Below the pieces are notes generated by a model. It had not been told where the DNA came from and did not search any database. It worked only from the letters and a program-made list of their open reading frames with translations. Made by a program: the position numbers and the translations under genes. This document shows, piece by piece, positions 1-8,683 of a stretch of 64,000 bases of DNA. The DNA is taken from assembly GCA_031287575.1 (NCBI GenBank), contig JAITSV010000070.1:1-64000 (forward strand). Reading direction: 5' to 3'. Each line of letters starts with the position of its first letter. Within the stretch, counting starts at the first letter, position 1. The stretch comes from Desulfovibrio sp. (lineage in GTDB: Bacteria; Desulfobacterota; Desulfovibrionia; Desulfovibrionales; Desulfovibrionaceae).

Positions 1-80
1 TTCCCTTCCCCGCCCCCGAACCCCCACCCCTTCCCACCAAAAACTTTCAATTGGGGGAGACGCGCTGGGTATGACCTGAC

Positions 81-112
81 AACGCCGCGCCGGACAACCG
101 GCGCGGCGTTTT
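81..112. terminator. Rho-independent terminator hairpin
   Basis: A perfect 13-bp stem (81-93 paired with 98-110) closes a 4-base ACAA loop and runs into TTTT at 109-112. It probably ends transcription of a gene lying left of the window. A short frame ending in TGA at 77-79 could be the tail of that gene, but it is too short to identify. Bases 113-274 hold no gene that I can support. Confidence 0.85.
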
Positions 113-274
113 GCGTGCCTCGCACGGGCGGTGGCGTGGCTTGCCTCCCCGGCATGAATCCGCCATACCGGGCATGCGCGTTCCGTGATGGTGCGGTAAT
201 GCCTGTCCCCAATGTTTTGCCCGGTTTTCGTGCGCATCACCTCCATCCCCCTGCGAAGAACTTTCGAGGCCCCC

Positions 275-727
275 ATGACCGACACCGCTCCCCTGCATCT
301 CGTTGCCCCCTGCGGGCTGGACTGTTCGCGTTGCGTGAACTGTAGCAAAGGCCAGGTGGCCGCACATGCCAAGGCCATCCGCGACATTCTCGGCCCCGGT
401 TTCGCCCCGTTCGCCGAGCGGCTTGCGGCCATGAACCCGGCCCTGGCCGAGTACCCGGCCTTTGCTCGCGTGCTGGACGCGCTGGCGGAAGGTACCTGTC
501 CCGGCTGCAAGACCGAGCGCCGCACCTGCCTGCCCACCTGCAAGGTGGCCGGGTGCGCCGCCGCGCGCGGGCTGGACTTCTGTGCCGACTGCGCGGACTA
601 CCCCTGCGCCGACACCGGCCTGCCGCCCCGGCTGGAGCAGAAGTGGCGCGCCAGCAACGACCACATCCGCGCGGCGGGGCGCGACGCCTTCCTGCGCGCC
701 CTTGCCGAAACGCCCCGCTACCTGTAG
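275..727 (+). CDS. DUF3795-type cysteine-rich protein
   Basis: A 150-residue soluble protein with clustered cysteines: CGLDCSRCVNC near the N-terminus, a CPGC...C...C...C group in the middle, and CADCADYPC near the C-terminus. This spacing is typical of the DUF3795 family, small proteins thought to bind zinc or an Fe-S cluster, with no established reaction. I chose the ATG at 275 because the family-like sequence begins there. The longer frame from 212 adds 21 residues without a family match. The Shine-Dalgarno sequence is weak (GAGG near 265). It lies alone between a terminator and cobA-hemD. Family assignment is fairly secure; function is unknown. Confidence 0.75.
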   Translation: MTDTAPLHLVAPCGLDCSRCVNCSKGQVAAHAKAIRDILGPGFAPFAERLAAMNPALAEYPAFARVLDALAEGTCPGCKTERRTCLPTCKVAGCAAARGLDFCADCADYPCADTGLPPRLEQKWRASNDHIRAAGRDAFLRALAETPRYL

Positions 728-932
728 GCTGCGGCGGTCGAAAAAGCGGGTATGCGCGCGTTCTCATGCGCGGTCGGGCAGGCGTGATGTTTCGCACTTG
801 TCCTGTCCGCCCCCGTCTTGGCCATGGCCGTGACCGGGGTAGTGCTTCGCCCAGGATGTTGTGGTTTTTAGCTGGGATACCGCAAGGATATTTTGCGCGC
901 TCATGAACGGCGCGACACATACCGGAGGAAGG

Positions 933-2444
933 ATGAAGGTCTATCTCATCGGCGCGGGGCCCGGCGACCCCGGCCTGCTCACGCTCAAGGGCAAGCGCAT
1001 CCTCGAATCGGCGGACGTCATCGTCTACGACTACCTCGCCAACGACGCGTTCCTCGCCTACGCCAAGCCCGGCGCGGAAATCATCTACGTGGGCAAGAAG
1101 GGCGGCGACCACACCCTGACGCAGGACGGCATCAACCGCCTGATCGTGGACAAGGCCAAGGAAGGCAAGACCGTGGCCCGGCTGAAAGGCGGCGACCCGT
1201 ACATGTTCGGGCGCGGCGGCGAAGAGGCCGAAGAACTTCTGGACGCGGGCGTTCCCTTCGAGGAGGTGCCCGGCGTCACCAGCGCCGTGGCCGGTCCCGC
1301 CTACGCGGGCATCCCGCTGACGCACCGCTCCTACTCCTCGTCCGTGTCGTTCATCACCGGGCACGAAGACCCCACCAAGCCCGGCTCGGTCCACAACTGG
1401 AAGGCCCTGGCCGAAAGCGCCAGCACCCTGGTCTTCTTCATGGGCATGAAGAACCTGCCCGAAATTTCGCGCAAGCTCATTGAGGCGGGCATGCCCGCGG
1501 AAACCCCGGCGGCGCTGGTGCACTGGGGCACCACCGCCCGGCACCGCAGCCTTGTGGCCACCATCGCCACCCTGCCGACAGAAGGGCCGAAGCACGGCTT
1601 CACCAATCCCTCGCTCATCGTGGTGGGCGGCGTGGTCAACCTGCACGACCGGCTGAACTGGTTCGAGCAGAAGCCCCTGCTGGGCAAGGGCGTGGTGGTC
1701 ACCCGCGCCCGCGAGCAGGCCAGCGGCCTGGCCGAGGCCCTGCGCGAACTGGGCGCCGACGTGGTGCAGTTTCCCACCATCGAGATCATTCCCCTTGCCG
1801 ACTACGCCCCGGTGGACGCGGCCATCCGCGACCTGCCCGGCTATGACTGGGTGGTGTTCACCTCTGTCAACGGCGTGAAGCACTTCTGGAACCGCCTTGC
1901 CGCGTGCGGGCAGGATTCGCGCGCGCTGGCCGGGCGCAAGGTGGCCGCCATCGGCCCCGCCACCGCCGACGTGCTGCGGACAAAGGGCATAGAACCGGAC
2001 TTCATCCCCGAAAAGTACGTGGCCGAAGGCGTGGTGGAAGGCATGCTGGCGCGCGGCATGGGCGGCAAGCGCGTGCTGCTGCCCCGCGCCCGCGAGGCGC
2101 GCGAGGTGCTGCCCGACGAACTGCGCAAGGCCGGGGCCGTGGTGGACGTGCTGCCGGTGTACGAAACCGTGCCCAGCACCGCCCGCAAGGACGACGTGCT
2201 GGCCCGCATGCAGGAAGGGCGCATCCATTGCGTCACCTTCGGTTCGTCGTCCACGGTGGACAACTTCTTCTCGCTGGTGCCCGTGGATATGGTGAAGGCC
2301 CACCCCGAGGTGAAGCTGGCCTGCATCGGCCCCGTCACCCGCAAGACGCTGGAAGGCTACGGCCTGACCTGCCACATCCAGCCGGAGGATTTCACCATCC
2401 CCGCGCTGGTTGACGAGTTGGTCAGGCGTCTGCCCGAGATGTAG
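933..2444 (+). CDS. cobA-hemD: Bifunctional uroporphyrinogen-III C-methyltransferase/uroporphyrinogen-III synthase
   Basis: A 503-residue fusion. Residues 1 to about 245 are SUMT (CobA), with the SAM-site loop GAGPGDPG at 7-14, an RLKGGDPYMFGRGGEE segment and a VPGVTSAVAGPAYAGIPLTHR segment. This half methylates uroporphyrinogen III to precorrin-2. From about residue 250 the chain resembles HemD, which closes hydroxymethylbilane to uroporphyrinogen III. The two activities supply precorrin-2 for siroheme, cobalamin and the alternative heme route of sulfate reducers, and such fusions are known in Desulfovibrio. The ATG at 933 follows GGAGG at 924-928; an upstream in-frame start at 861 lacks support. 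Bases 728-932 contain no gene I can see. Confidence 0.93.
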   Translation: MKVYLIGAGPGDPGLLTLKGKRILESADVIVYDYLANDAFLAYAKPGAEIIYVGKKGGDHTLTQDGINRLIVDKAKEGKTVARLKGGDPYMFGRGGEEAEELLDAGVPFEEVPGVTSAVAGPAYAGIPLTHRSYSSSVSFITGHEDPTKPGSVHNWKALAESASTLVFFMGMKNLPEISRKLIEAGMPAETPAALVHWGTTARHRSLVATIATLPTEGPKHGFTNPSLIVVGGVVNLHDRLNWFEQKPLLGKGVVVTRAREQASGLAEALRELGADVVQFPTIEIIPLADYAPVDAAIRDLPGYDWVVFTSVNGVKHFWNRLAACGQDSRALAGRKVAAIGPATADVLRTKGIEPDFIPEKYVAEGVVEGMLARGMGGKRVLLPRAREAREVLPDELRKAGAVVDVLPVYETVPSTARKDDVLARMQEGRIHCVTFGSSSTVDNFFSLVPVDMVKAHPEVKLACIGPVTRKTLEGYGLTCHIQPEDFTIPALVDELVRRLPEM

Positions 2445-2608
2445 ACGACGTCCGGCGCGGCCGGCGCCCCCTGCGGATGCCGCCCGGTGCCGGATTTGAT
2501 CGCATTTCGTTCGGTGCCGGGTTCGGTCACGTATTTGTCCGGTGCAGGACCGTGCGCCAGTGCGACGGTATTTGACAGGTGGAACGTCCCGTGTTGTGAG
2601 GAATGCGT

Positions 2609-2655
2609 GACCGGAGTGATCCGGTCCGCAATCCCGCCCGGCCCCGAGCCGGGCG
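2609..2655 (+). promoter_or_regulatory. Two adjacent hairpins in the leader of the MOSC gene
   Basis: Two perfect stems lie in the 250-base gap before the MOSC gene: GACCGG (2609-2614) with CCGGTC (2621-2626), and CGCCCGGC (2635-2642) with GCCGGGCG (2648-2655). No T-run follows either. They could be part of a structured leader or an operator. I could not match them to a known riboswitch class, so this is only a structural observation. Confidence 0.3.
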
Positions 2656-2691
2656 CGGCATCCTTACGGACATTCAAGGGAGGGACACCTC

Positions 2692-3126
2692 ATGGGCATC
2701 GTACGAGCCGTCTGTATTAGCGAGCGGAAAGGCGAGCGCAAGCGGGTGGTGGACGCCATCACCCTGCGCGAAGACTACGGCGTGGAAGAAGACGTCCACG
2801 CGGGCAGCGGCAGGCAGGTCAGCCTGCTGGCCGTGGAAAGCGTGGACATCATGCGCCCGCGCATGCCGGAACTGGCGGCGGGCGACTTTGCGGAAAACAT
2901 CCTGGTGGAAGGGCTGCCCCTTACCCGTTGCAAGGTGGGCGACCGGCTTACCGCCGGGCCAGACATCCTTCTGGAAATCACCCAGATCGGCAAGACCTGC
3001 CACTCCAAGTGCAACATCCACAAGACCGTGGGCTTCTGCATCATGCCCACTGAAGGGGTGTTCGCAAAGGTGCTGCGCGGCGGCGTGCTGCGCGCCGGGG
3101 ATGCCGTTGCCATGACGGAAGGGTAG
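2692..3126 (+). CDS. MOSC domain-containing protein
   Basis: A 144-residue single-domain MOSC protein, about the size of the stand-alone family members. Recognisable elements are the N-terminal VRAVCISERKGERK strand, DVHAGSGRQVSLLAVE, the FAENILVEG motif and GKTCHSKCNIHKTVGFCIMP, which holds the conserved cysteines. MOSC domains occur in molybdenum-cofactor sulfurases and in small proteins linked to sulfur or molybdenum-cofactor chemistry; the cysteine is thought to carry sulfur. The start ATG follows AAGGGAGGG. The gene sits 65 bases before purN on the same strand. The exact substrate is not known. Confidence 0.85.
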   Translation: MGIVRAVCISERKGERKRVVDAITLREDYGVEEDVHAGSGRQVSLLAVESVDIMRPRMPELAAGDFAENILVEGLPLTRCKVGDRLTAGPDILLEITQIGKTCHSKCNIHKTVGFCIMPTEGVFAKVLRGGVLRAGDAVAMTEG

Positions 3127-3190
3127 CCTGCGTGCGGGTGTGAACCCACCGCCCCCGATAACCCTCGACCCTCCGTGTTCAGGGAGTCTC

Positions 3191-3874
3191 ATGACGCTGC
3201 AACTGGCCGTGCTGGCCTCCGGCAACGGGTCGAACCTGCAAGCCATTCTGGACCGCATTGCCAGCGGCGCGCTGGATGCCAGGGTGTGCCTTGTGCTGTG
3301 CAACAAGCCAGAGGCCCGTGCCCTGGAACGTGCCCGCGCGGCGGGTGTTGCGCATCTGGCCCTTTCTCCGGCGGATTATCCGGACCGGGAAGCCTTTGAT
3401 GCGGCCATGGTGGCGGCCATCCGCGCTCATGGGGCGGATGCCGTGGCGCTGGCCGGGTACATGCGGCTGCTCACGCCGGGGTTTCTGGCGGCGTTCGCGG
3501 GGCGGGTGGTGAATATCCACCCCGCGTTGCTGCCCAGCTTTCCGGGGTTGCGCGGCGCGGCGGATGCGCAGGCGTATGGGGTGACGCTGGCCGGGTGTAC
3601 CGTGCATTTCGTGGATGAGCAGATGGACCATGGCTCGGTCATCGTGCAGGCGGCGGTGCCGGTGAATGCGGGTGAGCCGCTGGATGACCTGAAGGCGCGG
3701 ATTCACGCCATGGAGCATCGCGTCTACCCGCAGGCCTTGCAGTGGCTGGCCGAGGGGCGGTTGCGCGTGGAGGGCAGGGTGGTGCGGGTGCTGCCGCGGC
3801 CTGACGGCAAGGTGGCGGCGGGCATTCCCGATGGGCCGTGGTTGGTTTGGCCGGCGCTCGAGCCTGGATTTTAG
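3191..3874 (+). CDS. purN: Phosphoribosylglycinamide formyltransferase
   Basis: A 227-residue GART enzyme that transfers the formyl group of 10-formyltetrahydrofolate to GAR in purine synthesis. The N-terminal LAVLASGNGSNLQAIL phosphate-binding strand-loop, the catalytic NIHPALLPSFPG segment (Asn and His) and VDEQMDHGSVI (catalytic Asp) are all present. The chosen ATG at 3191 follows AGGGAG and matches the family N-terminus; an in-frame start at 3140 would add residues with no similarity. A palindromic repeat element begins immediately after the TAG stop. Confidence 0.95.
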   Translation: MTLQLAVLASGNGSNLQAILDRIASGALDARVCLVLCNKPEARALERARAAGVAHLALSPADYPDREAFDAAMVAAIRAHGADAVALAGYMRLLTPGFLAAFAGRVVNIHPALLPSFPGLRGAADAQAYGVTLAGCTVHFVDEQMDHGSVIVQAAVPVNAGEPLDDLKARIHAMEHRVYPQALQWLAEGRLRVEGRVVRVLPRPDGKVAAGIPDGPWLVWPALEPGF

Positions 3875-3875
3875 G

Positions 3876-4131
3876 CTTCCACACTCCGTCTTTTCGCCCT
3901 CCGGCTGACCGACCCGAAGGGCGCGGAGCGTGGCCGTTGGGCGAGCTTGCGAGCCTTACGGCCATCGAGAGCAACGCGTCAGATTTCGCCTTTTACTCCG
4001 GTCACGTACGAACAGAGCGCGTTGCGGTCGCCATTCGTAATGCTCGCAGACTCGCATAACGACTGCCGCACGCTCCCTTCGTAAAAGGCTCATCTTCCTT
4101 GCCGGAGAACGAAAATCCAGTCGTGTGAAAG
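3876..4131. repeat. Dispersed imperfect palindromic element, copy 1 (after purN)
   Basis: About 256 bases whose ends are inverted copies of each other: CTTCCACACT...CCCTCCGGC at the left and GCCGGAGAACG...GTGTGAAAG at the right. The left inner part (about 3888-3960) is the reverse complement of part of the element at 45682-45898, with the shared core GACCGACCCGAAGGGCGC. The right half matches the element after fabI, sharing CTCCGGTCACGTACG and TCTTCCTTGCCGGAGAACG. No open frame of note. It starts two bases after the purN stop codon. Confidence 0.7.
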
Positions 4132-4160
4132 GCGCGTAACCGCGCGGGTTTCGTTTCTCA

Positions 4161-4181
4161 CCATCTATTCAAGATAGATGG
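4161..4181. promoter_or_regulatory. Short perfect inverted repeat before the LysE-type gene
   Basis: CCATCTAT, a 5-base TCAAG spacer and ATAGATGG form a perfect 8-bp dyad, 24 bases upstream of the ATG at 4206. Its position fits an operator or a translation-controlling hairpin. It has no T-run and is not an obvious terminator. Confidence 0.3.
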
Positions 4182-4205
4182 CAAATCACCAGCCCCTTCC
4201 TCGTC

Positions 4206-4817
4206 ATGCTCTACAATCTTTTCGCCCTGTTCGGCCTGTGCATGGTGGGCCGCATGAGTCCCGGCCCGGACATGATGCTGCTGGTGCGCCATGGCGCGGG
4301 CGGCCCCACGCGCGCGGCCTATGCCTGCGTGCTGGGCATCTGTCTGGGGCTGACCTTTCACGTGACCTGGGCGGTGCTGGGCACCGGCCTGTTGCAGGGC
4401 AGCCCCCGCGCGTTCCAGGCGGTGCAGTTGGCCGGGGCCGCGTATCTGGCGTGGGTGGGGTGGAAGGCCCTGCGGGCGCGGGCCGATGGCGGCGGCGAAG
4501 GGGCCGCGCCGCCCACCCTGCGCGAGGGCTTTCGCGACGGGCTGTTCTGCAACCTGCTGAACCCCAAGGTGACGTTGTTCATCCTTTCGGTGTTCACGCA
4601 GTTCGTGGCCCCCGGCACTCCCACGGGCGAGCGGGTGGCCTACGGCGCGGTCATCGTGCTGGAGGCGCTGGTGGGCTGGACCATCTTCGTGCGCTTTCTG
4701 GATACCGCGCCCATGCGCCGCTTCTACGAGCGGCACGGCCTGCATCTGGTGCGGCTGACCGGCGCGCTGCTCTTGTTGCTGGCGGGGTGGAGCGTGGTGT
4801 CCTTTCTGCGCGGGTAA
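4206..4817 (+). CDS. LysE/RhtB-family exporter
   Basis: A 203-residue inner-membrane protein of the LysE/RhtB amino-acid exporter superfamily. The N-terminal helix ends in the family signature SPGPDMMLLVRHGAGGP, followed by GICLGLTFHVTWAVLG, a basic loop rich in Arg, Ala and Gly, and the NLLNPKVTLFILSVFTQF segment. Five to six hydrophobic helices are visible. Members export amino acids or homoserine-like compounds; the substrate here cannot be read from sequence. It stands alone between the purN element and convergent minus-strand genes. Bases 4818-4958 hold nothing recognisable. Confidence 0.88.
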   Translation: MLYNLFALFGLCMVGRMSPGPDMMLLVRHGAGGPTRAAYACVLGICLGLTFHVTWAVLGTGLLQGSPRAFQAVQLAGAAYLAWVGWKALRARADGGGEGAAPPTLREGFRDGLFCNLLNPKVTLFILSVFTQFVAPGTPTGERVAYGAVIVLEALVGWTIFVRFLDTAPMRRFYERHGLHLVRLTGALLLLLAGWSVVSFLRG

Positions 4818-4958
4818 GGCTAGGCTGGCAGAATCCCGGCGGATGAAGGTCGGATTTGCGGTCGCCGAACGCGTGTAACCGGGTGCGTGTGTTCGGGCGC
4901 GTTTCGCCGTCCTGCGGGACGGGCACGCCCTGTGCCGCAACAGCCCTGATTCGGGGCG

Positions 4959-7433
4959 CTACACAGGGCAGCCGGGATGGTCGCGCCCCACTTCGGGCGT
5001 TTGGTCGCTGCCGGGCAGCGGCAGGCGCAGGGTGAAGGTGGTGCCCCGGCCCGGCTCCGAGGCCACGCCAAAGGTGCCCGCGTGGTTGCGGGTGACGATG
5101 AAGTAGGACACCGACAGGCCAAGCCCGGTGCCCACGCCCACCTCCTTGGTGGTGAAGAACGGCTCGAACACCCGCCGCCGTACGTCTTCAGGCATGCCGG
5201 TGCCGTTGTCCTGCACGTCGATGCGCATCCACGTTCCTTCGTGCCGCGTGCGCAGCACGATGCGCGGCTCGTCCCTTCCGGTTCCAGGGAGCGGGGCGGG
5301 CGGACCGCCCTCCCTTGCGGCATGCATCGCCGCCCCCTCCGCGCGCGCATCTTCCCGCCGTACGTTCTCCGGACACATGTTCTCCGGTCGTGCCGCGATG
5401 GCCTGGGCCGCGTTGCGCAGCAGGTTCAGCAGCACCTGGGTGATTTCCTGCTCCGAGCAGACCACCGGCGGCAGGTCCGCCGCGTACTCGCGCACGATGG
5501 TGATGTTGCGGAAATCGTAGCGTTTCTTCAGGTCGTAGTCGCTGGCGGCAATGTCCAGCGTGCGGTCCAGCAGGGCGTGCAGGTCCACCGTGGTGCGGCG
5601 CGTACCGCTGTTGCGGCTGAATTCCAGCATGTTGGTGATGATGTTGGCGGCCCGGCAGCCCGCCTCGCGGATGCTGTCCAGAAATTCCAGCACCCGCCGT
5701 TCCGCGAGGTAGGCGCGGATCACCGGCAGCGAACAGCCCAGGCGCTCCGCCACCTGTTCGTTGGCGGGCAGGCCGTCGGTCAGCCGCCGCTGGATGTTCT
5801 GCGCCCCTTGCAGGATGGCCCCCAGGGGGTTGTTGATCTCGTGGGCCATGCCCGCCGCCAGCCCGCCCACGGACAGCATCTTTTCCGACTGCACCAGCAC
5901 TTCTTCCATGCGCACCCGGTCGGTCACGTCGTCGATGCGCAGCACGCCCCCGTCCCCTTCCGGGGCACCGGCCATGCCGCCGCCCATGGGGTACAGCGAA
6001 ACGTCTTCGTAGCGGTAATGGCTTCCGACCAGGGTGACCACCCGTTCACGGTCCACAGGGATGCGGCGGGCCATGGCGGCCGTCAGCCGTGCGGCAATGT
6101 CGGCATGGTCGGGCAGCAGTTCCGCCAGCGCGGTGCCCGCCGGGGTCACGGCATGTCCGGTGCGGCGCAGGGCTGCCGGGTTCATGCGCACCACCCGGCA
6201 ATGGCCGTCCAGGGCGATGATGGCCGAGGGCATGGCGTCCATCATCTGCTGCACGTAGGCGCGGGTGCGGCGCAGCGCGGCCTCGCGCTGGCGCACCGTG
6301 CCCGCCATGTCGCGGAATTCGCGGTCGACGTCGGCCAGTTCGGCCAACTGTTCCCCACCGGAAGGCGGCAGGTCGTAGCTGCCGCCCGAAACCAGCCGGA
6401 TGGACTGGCAGAACCCGGCCAGGGGCCGGGCAATGGTCCACTCCAGTTCGGCCAGCAGCGACACGGCGAATACGGTCAGCAGCACCGTGAGCAGCAGCAG
6501 GAAGATGATCATCTCGCCAGCCACCTCGGACAGCACGGCCCCCTGGCGCTTCAGGGTGACGATGGTCCAGTCGGGCCCGGCCATCATGGCGGTGCAGGCA
6601 AACCAGATTTCGTCGTCGTAGCGCACGCGTTGCACGGAGGGCTCGGCATTGCGCGCCCCTCCGTCGGCGGGCCGGAAGAAGGGCAGGTGGCCGATGTTCT
6701 CCTGGCGCTGCACGCGTGTAAGGTCGGGATGGGCGATGAGATTGCCGTAGGCGTCGGCCAGCAGCACCGCGTTGTCGTCGCCCGGCAGCAGTTCCAGCAC
6801 GTGTTCCTGCAACGTGTTCAGCCGCAGCGCGCCCACCAGTTGTCCGCCCCCCGTGATGGCTTCGCTGATGTAGATCACCACTTCGCCGGTGTCCGGCAGG
6901 GGGGCGGGGCTGCCCAGCAGATAGCCGCGTCTGTTCGGTCCGTCGACTTGCGGATCGCGCAGCACGGGAAAGTCCACCATGATCGGGCCGTCAGGCAGCG
7001 AGAACACCACCCGTTGCGCATCGTCCAGCAGCATGATCCGCGCGAAATGCTGGCGCAGAGAGCGCCGACGCCCCAGTTCCTCGGCCACCCGGGCGGGCGA
7101 GGGCGAGCCTGGCAGTGCCGAGGCCAGCCGGGCCAGCGACAGGGCGGCGTTATCCACATGCTCTTCGATGTAGCGGGCCAGGGTGACCGTCAGCAGCGCG
7201 CTTTGCCGTTCGAAATCGGCCTTGCGCCCAAGGTAGGTGAAGGTGCCGGCGAAGGCCAGGATGCACAGGCCCAGCAACACCAGCCACACCACCAACCGGG
7301 TGTGCAGCAGGCGGCGCAGCGTGCGTGGCGCGCGGCTGGGGACGGGTGCCCGCTCCGCGTGGCCCGTGTGACCCGGCGGATTCGGGGCGGCGGCGCGGGG
7401 CTGGGCGCCGGAGGTCGTTGGGGGTGCGTTCAT
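4959..7433 (-). CDS. Membrane sensor histidine kinase (periplasmic sensor, HAMP, PAS, HisKA, HATPase)
   Basis: An 824-residue kinase. After a Pro/Ala-rich cytoplasmic tail come a membrane helix (about 48-68), a roughly 235-residue periplasmic sensor resembling dCache, a second helix (about 305-328), HAMP, a PAS region containing SAIIALDGHCRVVRMNPAA, the phospho-acceptor motif MAHEINNPLGAILQ (His about 531) and an ATPase domain with DNGTGMP and GTGLGLSVSYFIV. A spacer of about 40 residues separates the N and G1 boxes. The ATG at 7433 overlaps the stop of the upstream binding-protein gene by four bases (ATGA), implying coupled translation and a joint sensory function. No response regulator gene is adjacent. 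The ligand is unknown. Confidence 0.9.
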   Translation of the reverse strand: MNAPPTTSGAQPRAAAPNPPGHTGHAERAPVPSRAPRTLRRLLHTRLVVWLVLLGLCILAFAGTFTYLGRKADFERQSALLTVTLARYIEEHVDNAALSLARLASALPGSPSPARVAEELGRRRSLRQHFARIMLLDDAQRVVFSLPDGPIMVDFPVLRDPQVDGPNRRGYLLGSPAPLPDTGEVVIYISEAITGGGQLVGALRLNTLQEHVLELLPGDDNAVLLADAYGNLIAHPDLTRVQRQENIGHLPFFRPADGGARNAEPSVQRVRYDDEIWFACTAMMAGPDWTIVTLKRQGAVLSEVAGEMIIFLLLLTVLLTVFAVSLLAELEWTIARPLAGFCQSIRLVSGGSYDLPPSGGEQLAELADVDREFRDMAGTVRQREAALRRTRAYVQQMMDAMPSAIIALDGHCRVVRMNPAALRRTGHAVTPAGTALAELLPDHADIAARLTAAMARRIPVDRERVVTLVGSHYRYEDVSLYPMGGGMAGAPEGDGGVLRIDDVTDRVRMEEVLVQSEKMLSVGGLAAGMAHEINNPLGAILQGAQNIQRRLTDGLPANEQVAERLGCSLPVIRAYLAERRVLEFLDSIREAGCRAANIITNMLEFSRNSGTRRTTVDLHALLDRTLDIAASDYDLKKRYDFRNITIVREYAADLPPVVCSEQEITQVLLNLLRNAAQAIAARPENMCPENVRREDARAEGAAMHAAREGGPPAPLPGTGRDEPRIVLRTRHEGTWMRIDVQDNGTGMPEDVRRRVFEPFFTTKEVGVGTGLGLSVSYFIVTRNHAGTFGVASEPGRGTTFTLRLPLPGSDQTPEVGRDHPGCPV

Positions 7434-8683
7434 TGCAGTGTCGCGAATTCGCCGTCGCGGATGGTCAGGATGAACGAGCGGCGGTGCACGTCGCCGTATC
7501 GGTCGAGGCTGATGGGGCCGAGCACGCCGGTAAGGTTGCGGACTTCGGGAAGGGCTGCGCGCAGCCTGGCGGGGTCGCCTTCGGCCCGGGCCAGGGCATC
7601 GCCCAGAACCATCACGGCTTCGTAGGCGAAGGCCGCCGCGAAGTTGGGCATCCAGCCGAAGCGCGCCGCGTAGGCAGCCTGGAAATTGCGGAAGGCGTCG
7701 TCGTCGAGGTCGGCGGCGTAGGCATGGGCGAAGACGATGCCCTCCACGTCGCGCCCGCCCGCCAGCATCAATTCGCGGGTGTAGCCCCAGCCCGAACTGT
7801 ACAGCGAGGGAAAGAACCCGCCGCGGTGGAAGTCCTGCGCGGCCATGGCCACGTCGCGCGCCGGGCACACCAGCAGCACGCCCGGGGCTGCCGACTGCCG
7901 GGCGCGGCGCACGGCCTCGGCAAATTCCCGGCGGTTCCCCGTGGCGTAAGGCAGGTCGGCGGCAACCGTTCCCCCCAGTTCCCTGAACCGGGCCGCGAAC
8001 GCCTCGGCAAAGGATGCGGAGTAGGACGCGTTGTTCGTTTCCCGTATCAGGGCCATCTGGCGCAGGCCCCGCGCGTGGGCGTATGCGGCCAGCGCCTCGG
8101 CCAGCGTGGAGTTTATCGGGACGACCCGGAAAAAACCGTCTTCCCTGTCCGTGAGATCCGGGGTGCTTGCGGTGGGCGAAACCAGCGCCACCCCGGCGGC
8201 TTCCCACAGGGGCAGGGTCGCCACGGTCTGGCCGCTGGTCATGTGCCCCACGCCCATCTGCACGTTGCGGGCAAGCAGCCGGGTAACCGCCGCGCGGGCT
8301 TCTTCCGGGGTGGAGCCATCGTGCTCGGCCACCAGTTCGAGGCGGCGTCCGGCCACGCCTCCGGCGGCGTTCAGGTGTTCGACGGCCAGTTGCGCGCCGT
8401 TGCGCCCCTGTACGCCGAGGTCGGAGTTGAGGCCCTCGAGTTGCCCGACAAACCCGATGCGGACGGTGGCCGGCTCGCGCGTCAGGACCAGTGCGGCCGT
8501 CAGGGCCATGCCGACGACGGCCACGGCCGCCATGGTGGCCATGGTGGCCATGGTGGCATGACACGAACGCCATGGGCGGCGGTCCGGTCGGGAGCCCCGG
8601 TTCGGGGCACTCTCGTTGACCAGGACATTCCCTTGGTCAGGAGCATTCCCTTGGGCAGGGGCGTCGTGGTCTGGTTGCGCCAT
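7430..8683 (-). CDS. Periplasmic ligand-binding protein, LivK-like (Peripla_BP_6 type)
   Basis: A 417-residue protein with a long polar N-terminus, a hydrophobic segment (about 50-70) and a two-lobed type I binding-protein fold beginning VRIGFVGQLEGLNSDLGVQGRNGAQLAVEHLNAAGG. Later segments such as ALVSPTASTPDLT and NNASYSASFAEAF fit the branched-chain amino-acid/amide binding family. There is no lipobox, so it may remain anchored by the hydrophobic segment. No permease or ATPase is nearby; its coding end overlaps the downstream kinase, so a role as a sensory co-receptor is inferred. Just before the hydrophobic segment, a 9-bp tandem repeat (about 8522-8556) encodes Met-Ala-Thr repeats. The start follows GAGAGG. 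Confidence 0.82.
   Translation of the reverse strand: MAQPDHDAPAQGNAPDQGNVLVNESAPNRGSRPDRRPWRSCHATMATMATMAAVAVVGMALTAALVLTREPATVRIGFVGQLEGLNSDLGVQGRNGAQLAVEHLNAAGGVAGRRLELVAEHDGSTPEEARAAVTRLLARNVQMGVGHMTSGQTVATLPLWEAAGVALVSPTASTPDLTDREDGFFRVVPINSTLAEALAAYAHARGLRQMALIRETNNASYSASFAEAFAARFRELGGTVAADLPYATGNRREFAEAVRRARQSAAPGVLLVCPARDVAMAAQDFHRGGFFPSLYSSGWGYTRELMLAGGRDVEGIVFAHAYAADLDDDAFRNFQAAYAARFGWMPNFAAAFAYEAVMVLGDALARAEGDPARLRAALPEVRNLTGVLGPISLDRYGDVHRRSFILTIRDGEFATLQ

Noticed and set aside
2..79. 3' end of a gene entering from the left (frame ending TGA at 77-79)
   Set aside because: Possible, but the visible sequence is too short and C-rich to support a product.
237..2375. Minus-strand open frame of 712 codons opposite cobA-hemD
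   Set aside because: Antisense shadow of cobA-hemD and the DUF3795 gene with no recognisable protein features.
2445..2691. Known molybdenum-cofactor riboswitch
   Set aside because: Only two simple hairpins could be seen; I could not match the conserved bases of that RNA class.
4977..7625. Plus-strand open frame of 882 codons opposite the histidine kinase
   Set aside because: Antisense shadow; no domains, while the minus strand reads a complete kinase.
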